Made by a program: the position numbers and the translations under genes. The notes under the pieces were generated by a model. It was not told the origin of the DNA. It did no database searches and saw nothing but the letters and a program-made list of their open reading frames with translations. From Thalassiosira profunda (taxonomy: Eukaryota; Bacillariophyta; Thalassiosirophyceae; Thalassiosirales; Thalassiosiraceae), in the NCBI GenBank assembly GCA_036939355.1, contig JALLAP010001294.1, forward strand, positions 1 through 12,864: DNA of 12,864 bases, given 5' to 3'. Of this stretch, positions 8,907 through 12,864 are shown in pieces. How positions within the stretch are numbered: position 1 is the stretch's first letter; the number at the start of each line of letters is the position of its first letter.

Positions 8907-11541
8907 CTACGTTCCGCCCCACGAGAACATAACCACTTTGGGGCACTGCCCAAAGTAGGCCCGGCCACCGACGACGTAGATTGGAGCGGAGGTGCAGTGA
9001 GAGAAGCATCCCGCCAAGAAGAGGTGCACCCAGTAGTTCCTGATGCGGTACGTCGTGCCCAGTCCCGGACACATGAACCATTGATACACTTCAACTGGCT
9101 CTTGCTGTACGTATTGGTAGCAACAGGTGGTCGGCAATATGACGCCCCACCAGTCAATGTGAGCAAGGGCATTGACTGCGTCGTTGTACCGTGCCTCGAC
9201 GAACTGTACACCGGCCCGGCGGAGTTCAGCAAACCGGTCGATCACTGAGCGGAGACGCCGTTTTATGTCTTCGAAGCAGAATCGGTGGTCGTCGGAAACG
9301 TCAAGGTGAGTGGACGACGAGAAGTCAATTGCAAGAATGCCGCGGGGACAGAACGTTTTCCGGAATTCGCTGCTGTTGGAGACGGGGTAGAAGTTGGCCA
9401 TGTGAGGGTAGACGTAGTACGAACCCAGAGTTGTGGCTCCGACGATGTGGTTGACGAAGCCGTGCACAAATGGCCACTGAGCGTGACTGATGTGTTTTCG
9501 ATGAAAGCAGAACTTTCTCTCCCGGGGCACGTTGGGTTCGTTGGGGCCCTCGGCAACCGTTGCTTGATTCATGAACCCTTTTTGGCGAGGTCCGATGTAC
9601 GACAGCTTGCCCCTGTGCTCCATAACTTTCCGGCCACCAAGGTAAGTGCCCTTGATTCCGAGCGCCTTGTCGAGGAGAGACAGGTAGGATGGCTGAATTT
9701 GGACTCCGTGCATGCCAGAGTCAAAGAAGCCCGCAGACAAGGGAGGAGAGTCAGCGTGGTCCCGGGCTCGGCCAATCTTGTAGTGATGGCAGAATCCATC
9801 GACTCCGCGGACCGTGGTGAAAGAGTCGTCAACTTCCGGAGAGCCAGGCCCGGCGAATTGACGAGTGTAGCCATGAAAACCGGTGTGGGCGTTGGCATCA
9901 GATGGAACAATCTTGTCGAGGGACAGTAGACTGTGGTTGGTCTTGGCGTACTGCCGGACCTTGGAGTCGATTTCGGCGGCAAAGTCGGGCCCCTCGAGCG
10001 GCATCCCGTCCGGGTAAGCCGCACAGAGTTGATCGTGCCTGGAGGGGGAGAGGCACAAGAAGTCCTGCACTGGACTGGTAGAGTCCTCCGCTGAGGCAAT
10101 GGATCCGAAGTTGAGGGTGCTGTCGAGGGACGAGGGAACAGCACCAGCCTTCGACCGGGATAGCTGACTGCCATCCGCAGCACAAACAAGAACGACGAGT
10201 CCGGTTTGGTCATGTCGAGGGATCCGCTTCCTGGGCCGGTACCACCGGGAGGTGTCCGAGTCGGGGGGCTCGACGCTTGCCAGGGCAGCGAGTGCCCTGC
10301 GGCGACGCTTGGGGTCCCTGGAGGCTTGGTTTTTGACGAATAGATCGGGGATGCCGGTGATGTCGGAGGTCAGGGGATGGTCGGCGAACGAGCGGCTCAT
10401 GCCCGAGAAGTAGGCAGGCGCCGGGCCCTCCCAGATGTCTGGCCCGTGGCGAGAGCACTGGACGCCTCCGTCCACGGCATTCCTCGTCAAGGGCGAAATG
10501 GTGCCGCCTAAAGGCACAGGTCCGCGGACCTGGGAGAAACGGAGGCAGGATTGAGATCAGACCGCTAGGCAACAAGAAACACCAAGACGAGCAACGCACC
10601 TGGTTGACAAAGTACAGTACAATCTCGTTGAGGGAAAACGTCTTCAGCTCTAGATGCATGCGGGCAGAGTCCCAATCCCGGCAACGCAGCAAAAGCGGAA
10701 TGCCATCCTCCCCGATGGAGCCGACTGCCTCCCACAGCTCAATGCGATCCTCCGCTCCGTCAGTCTGGAGATATCTCACCGCCTCGACGACTGCCAAACG
10801 CCAGCCTCTCTTATCCCGCTTAAGTCGGTAGGCTATCAGGGATCCGGCGCAGGATCGAGGCAGCTCGACCATGCACGCGCTCCGGAGAAAAGTAGGCGCC
10901 CCATCGAGAGGGATCCGGAACCTACTCTTGGCGCACCAGACTGCAAGCTCATTCGATCCGACCATGGTCCACACCTCCATGGATCCGTGGGTGTAGGAGG
11001 GACAGAAGATGGTCTGGGAGTCTGAGGCAATGTCATATTCAGTGCAGAGGTCTGCTCCCCGGTAATTGTTGTGCACAGAGAGAGCGGGGGAGCCGGGAGT
11101 CGAGGTGCCCAGCTCTTCGACCTCCTCCCCGAACCCGGAAATGAGGTCGGGTTCCCAGTCCGAGTCGGCGGGGTCGGATTCATGGGTCTCGGCGCTGGAG
11201 GTGGACCGGTCGTCATCCCCAAAATCGCTCTGGTCGGCTGCCGGCCCTCCGCCCGCCTCCAAAAAGAACGAGCTCTGCGTTTCTCCGCGCTCGGGAGGGA
11301 CCTCCGTGGCAACCGCTCGGGCTGAAGTGGACGTGGCGTCAAAAGCCTGTCGAACGCTTGCCAACACAACAGCCCGAGCGGCCACCACATCTTCGGCGAT
11401 GGCGGGAGGATCGGGCCGCTTGCCCTGCCGAGAAACATGAGGGACGCATGCCACGCCGGCCAGGAGACACTTGAGGCACGTCTTGGGGTCCGACCCGAAC
11501 TCGCACTTCTTTTTGGAGCGATGGCAGTTGGTGCAGGCCAT
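8907..11541 (-). CDS. Zn2Cys6 cluster protein with C-terminal H-x-D domain (putative 2OG-Fe(II) oxygenase-like)
   Basis: Two coding exons, complement(8907..10529, 10600..11541), giving 854 aa. ATG 11541 is fixed by an in-frame TAG six bases upstream. At the extreme N-terminus is a complete Zn2Cys6 binuclear cluster with C3, C6, C13, C22, C25, C32 (C-x2-C-x6-C-x8-C-x2-C-x6-C) and a basic HRSKKK loop, the DNA-binding fold best known from fungal activators. An acidic Ser/Asp-rich linker follows (about 85-150). The C-terminal half (about 520-854) is globular, with AIDFSSSTHLDVSDD containing H722-x-D724 and a later FSHCTSAP (H825) with R837. This order resembles 2-oxoglutarate/Fe(II) oxygenases such as TET/JBP, but the segment after H-x-D looks helical, which weakens the case. 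No family recognised with confidence. The gene lies inside the transposon, tail to tail with the transposase. Confidence 0.85.
10530..10599 (-). other. coding intron of the Zn2Cys6 gene
   Basis: A 70-nt phase-0 intron. The donor is CAG|GTGCGTTG at 10599 and the acceptor is TTTCTCCCAG ending at 10530. It joins YFVNQ to VRGPVPLGG. The flanking frames differ, so splicing is required to fuse the two long open frames. Confidence 0.88.
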
Positions 11542-11556
11542 TTCCTATGATATTAT

Positions 11557-11643
11557 CTGGGGGTGCACCACGGAGAGCTGTGTTAGCATGGGCTTTGCAA
11601 ATAAAATATGGCATGCCTTCAGGCCGAGGGCCGCCGCACTCAC
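11557..11643 (-). other. 5'-leader intron of the Zn2Cys6 gene
   Basis: An 87-nt candidate intron upstream of the start codon. It has a perfect GTGAGT donor (11643-11638), a TGCTAAC branch site (branch A at 11583, 26 nt before the acceptor) and a pyrimidine-rich CACCCCCAG acceptor ending at 11557. The 15 nt left before the ATG contain a TAG in the ATG frame, so it is a leader intron, not a coding one. Transcript evidence is lacking. Confidence 0.65.
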
Positions 11644-12203
11644 ATAATGAATGAATCCGCCGCCGGGAGTGACAATCGCGCGGTGGGGGGCAGCGCCTCG
11701 GACGGTGCAGTGGGGTTGCGGCGAGGCCAAGGTCCGAGGTGCACCGCGAGGTACGACGGAGGCGACTGCCGGCCGCCGGGGGGCAGGAGGGCGGTCGACG
11801 CGGTCGTTTCGACGGCGATGGGGCCGAATCTTCCGCCGGGACGACGGATGACGCGGGGTGGCGCTGGCGGCGTCGGCCCGGGTGCTCGAGCTCGGGGTGC
11901 ACCTGTCGGTGAGGTGCACCTGTTCGGTGATGGGCACCTCGCCGATGGGGAGGCAACGACGGGCGTGGCGGCCGTGCACAAGGCTGAGCCGACGGCCGTA
12001 GGAGGCGGCGGGGGCGGGCAACCGGCGGGGGAGGGCGACGTGGCGGCGCCGCGGCGGGGATAGGAGGCGAGGCTTGCAACGGAGGAGGTGCTTGAAAAGT
12101 GTGGGGATGAGGTTGCAAAAGAGTGAGGGCGGGAGGGAGATCGGGACGGCGGAGAAGGAACCAACGAACTCCGTCGAGTCGGAACTCGGACGGACGCAAA
12201 CGG
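11644..12203 (-). promoter_or_regulatory. GC-rich leader/promoter region of the Zn2Cys6 gene
   Basis: About 560 bp between the leader intron and the right terminal repeat, very GC-rich. Several long open frames run through it on both strands, but the minus-strand ones have no ATG and cannot be spliced in frame into the Zn2Cys6 protein, and all are Pro/Arg/Ala-rich low-complexity translations. On the minus strand, TTGCAA-containing CT-rich stretches near 12070-12120 look like leader or core promoter sequence. It also holds the tandem repeat at 11896-11930. Confidence 0.5.
11896..11930. repeat. tandem 17/18-bp direct repeat with palindromic GTGCAC core
   Basis: Copy one (11896-11912) and copy two (11913-11930) are adjacent and identical except for one extra T: GGTGCACCTG followed by TCGGTGA or TTCGGTGA. 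A third degraded copy (GGGCACCTCGCCGATG) follows from about 11932. GTGCAC is a perfect palindrome and could be a protein-binding site upstream of the Zn2Cys6 gene. Confidence 0.6.
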
Positions 12204-12246
12204 AAAGTCCGTCCCAAAGTCCGTCCCAGATCGTCCGTCCGAGTTC
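12182..12246. repeat. terminal hairpin-forming inverted repeat at the right transposon end
   Basis: GAACTCGGACGGAC (12182-12195) and its exact reverse complement GTCCGTCCGAGTTC (12233-12246), 14 bp each with a 37-nt spacer. The outer arm is part of the right terminal repeat and the inner arm is an extra copy facing the other way. The left end has no such inner copy. Confidence 0.8.
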
Positions 12247-12255
12247 GATCTTCTG
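12204..12255 (-). repeat. right terminal inverted repeat
   Basis: A 52-bp terminus. Read on the minus strand it begins CAGAAGATCGAACTC and matches the left repeat (4501-4554) at 50 of 54 aligned positions, with the same three GGACGGAC-type cores. It ends exactly where the direct AAGGTGA(A/G) duplication begins. Confidence 0.85.
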
Positions 12256-12263
12256 AAGGTGAG
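12256..12263. repeat. right target-site duplication copy (AAGGTGAG)
   Basis: Eight bases abutting the right terminal repeat, 7 of 8 identical in direct orientation to 4493-4500. The last base differs (A on the left, G on the right). Confidence 0.72.
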
Positions 12264-12368
12264 GTGAAGAGTGGCCGAGTAGCTACATGCCTACGCAGTA
12301 TGTAGCCTGTAGCGCCACTTGCAAATTGCAACTTGCTTGCAAATTTGCAAAGCACAAAGCACACCAAC
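12264..12368 (+). promoter_or_regulatory. upstream region of the M16 gene with clustered TTGCAA motifs
   Basis: A 105-bp region between the transposon and the M16 ATG. At 12319-12350 it holds overlapping TTGCAA elements, including a perfect 14-bp palindrome TTGCAAATTTGCAA (12337-12350). This is probably half of the original divergent promoter shared with the membrane-protein gene. TTGCAA also occurs just upstream of the ATGs at 4831 and 6036. Confidence 0.45.
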
Positions 12369-12855
12369 ATGCCCTCCGCCACCACCTCCACCCAGGCCGG
12401 CCCCGCCAGCGGCACCGCCTGGATCGTGACCTCCTCACCTCCATTCGCCCTCCTCGGCAAAGAGAGCCAAAGTCCCGATGCCATCGCGTCCTACCTCTCC
12501 CCCGCCACCCGCCTCCGCGGCCTCGTCGTCCGAACCGACGAGCCCCTTTGTTCCCTCCACATCGTCCTCGCGACCGAGTCGAACGGCGGCGGGACCAATG
12601 CGGCGGAGGCGTGGCACCACCCCGACGATGGGCTTCCCCACACGCTGGAGCATTTGGTGTTCCTGGGGAGCAAGACGCACCCCCACAAGGGGGTGTTGGA
12701 CAAGTTGGCCAACCGGTGCATGGCCGACGGGACGAATGCCTGGACGGCCACGGATCATACCGCTTACACGCTGAGCACGGCGGGGAGCGAAGGGGCGATA
12801 AATTTATTGCCCATCTTTGCGGACCACGTGCTGTTCCCGACGCTGACCGACAGCG
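12369..12855 (+). CDS. M16 family (insulinase-like, C05D11.1-type) metallopeptidase, first exon, partial
   Basis: The first exon encodes 162 aa plus one base, from ATG 12369. It contains the inverse zinc-binding motif HTLEH (H91, E94, H95; HxxEH) followed by LVFLGSK, then the conserved TNAWTATDHTAYTL segment. These define the peptidase M16 superfamily: a zinc endopeptidase that degrades peptides, in the cytosol or an organelle. The third zinc ligand (Glu ~76 residues later) is beyond the window. No clear presequence is seen: the first ~20 residues are Ser/Thr/Ala/Pro-rich and lack the Arg of a typical mitochondrial signal. The exon ends TLTDSG at a strong G|GTGAGT donor (12856), where the family continues FxTEVxH, so the split is natural. 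The full protein should be about 1000 aa if it follows the C05D11.1 subgroup. Confidence 0.9.
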
Positions 12856-12864
12856 GTGAGTTGA
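12856..12864 (+). other. start of an intron in the M16 gene (window edge)
   Basis: GTGAGTTGA follows TLTDSG in phase 1. The donor is identical to those of the other genes here, and the family continues directly in the next exon. The acceptor lies outside the window. Confidence 0.7.

Larger units (their letters stand above)
4501..12255. mobile_element. large Mutator-like (MULE) DNA transposon with three genes
   Basis: The interval is bounded by inverted repeats at 4501-4554 and 12204-12255. Aligned in opposite orientation they match at 50 of 54 positions (two substitutions and one 2-nt gap), and the similarity stops abruptly at the same CAGAA terminus on both sides. Directly abutting these termini are direct copies AAGGTGAA (4493-4500) and AAGGTGAG (12256-12263), 7 of 8 identical, as expected for a target-site duplication. 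Inside is a gene with a MULE-type transposase domain plus two others. MULEs usually make 8-11 bp duplications (established), so 8 bp fits. The length of 7755 bp is large but within the range of MULEs with extra cargo. The single mismatch in the duplication suggests an old insertion or sequence error. The alternative, a dispersed promoter-associated repeat that happens to flank the region, does not explain the abutting direct repeat. Confidence 0.78.

Noticed and set aside
11608..12063. 151-aa plus-strand frame starting at ATG
   Set aside because: Gly/Ala/Arg-rich translation in a GC-rich region, overlapping the leader intron of the opposite gene. No recognisable domain or splice context.
11339..12484. 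381-aa minus-strand open frame crossing the right transposon end
   Set aside because: It crosses the terminal repeat and the start of the M16 gene, overlaps the Zn2Cys6 exon in another frame, and is low-complexity Pro/Arg sequence.

Overview
The window is nuclear DNA of a GC-rich, intron-containing eukaryote. Genes start at ATG in Kozak-like contexts (CCGCCATGG, CCGCCAAGATG). Introns are short (70-100 nt) with GTGAGT or GTGCGT donors and CAG acceptors, and two carry CTAAC-type branch points (one a perfect TACTAAC). No tRNA, rRNA or CRISPR signal was seen. The long GAF-plus-TKL protein kinase at the left resembles kinases I associate with diatoms and related stramenopiles, so a diatom-like alga is my best guess. 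This is inference from family memory, not proof.

Layout. (1) 34-2624, plus: a TKL-type protein kinase, damaged in this sequence by an in-frame TGA and an N. (2) 2693-4475, minus: a two-exon, multi-pass membrane protein with a degenerate NodB/polysaccharide-deacetylase-like C-terminus, convergent with the kinase. (3) 4501-12255: a 7.75-kb interval bounded by ~54-bp inverted repeats (50/54 matching) and an 8-bp direct repeat (7/8), interpreted as a large DNA transposon of the Mutator-like (MULE) superfamily. It carries an FHA-like basic protein (4831-5772, plus), a MULE-type transposase (6036-8858, plus) and a spliced gene (8907-11541, minus). The spliced gene combines an N-terminal Zn2Cys6 cluster with a C-terminal domain containing an H-x-D motif and a distal H-x-T-x-x-P, possibly a 2-oxoglutarate/Fe(II) oxygenase. 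(4) 12369-12855 and beyond, plus: the first exon of an M16 (insulinase-like) metallopeptidase with HxxEH, cut by the window end at a splice donor.

The membrane-protein gene and the M16 peptidase gene are divergent and sit directly outside the two ends of the element. Deleting the element and one target duplication leaves them about 130 bp apart. The element therefore appears to have inserted into a compact bidirectional promoter, 25 bp from the ATG of the membrane-protein gene. Inside the element the transposase and the Zn2Cys6 gene are tail to tail (48 bp apart), and the FHA-like gene lies upstream of the transposase on the same strand.

The most interesting proposal is a MULE with two accessory genes: a Zn-cluster/putative oxygenase protein and a putative phosphopeptide-binding protein. 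The terminal repeats, target duplication, Zn2Cys6 spacing and splice junctions are seen directly. The oxygenase and FHA assignments are tentative.
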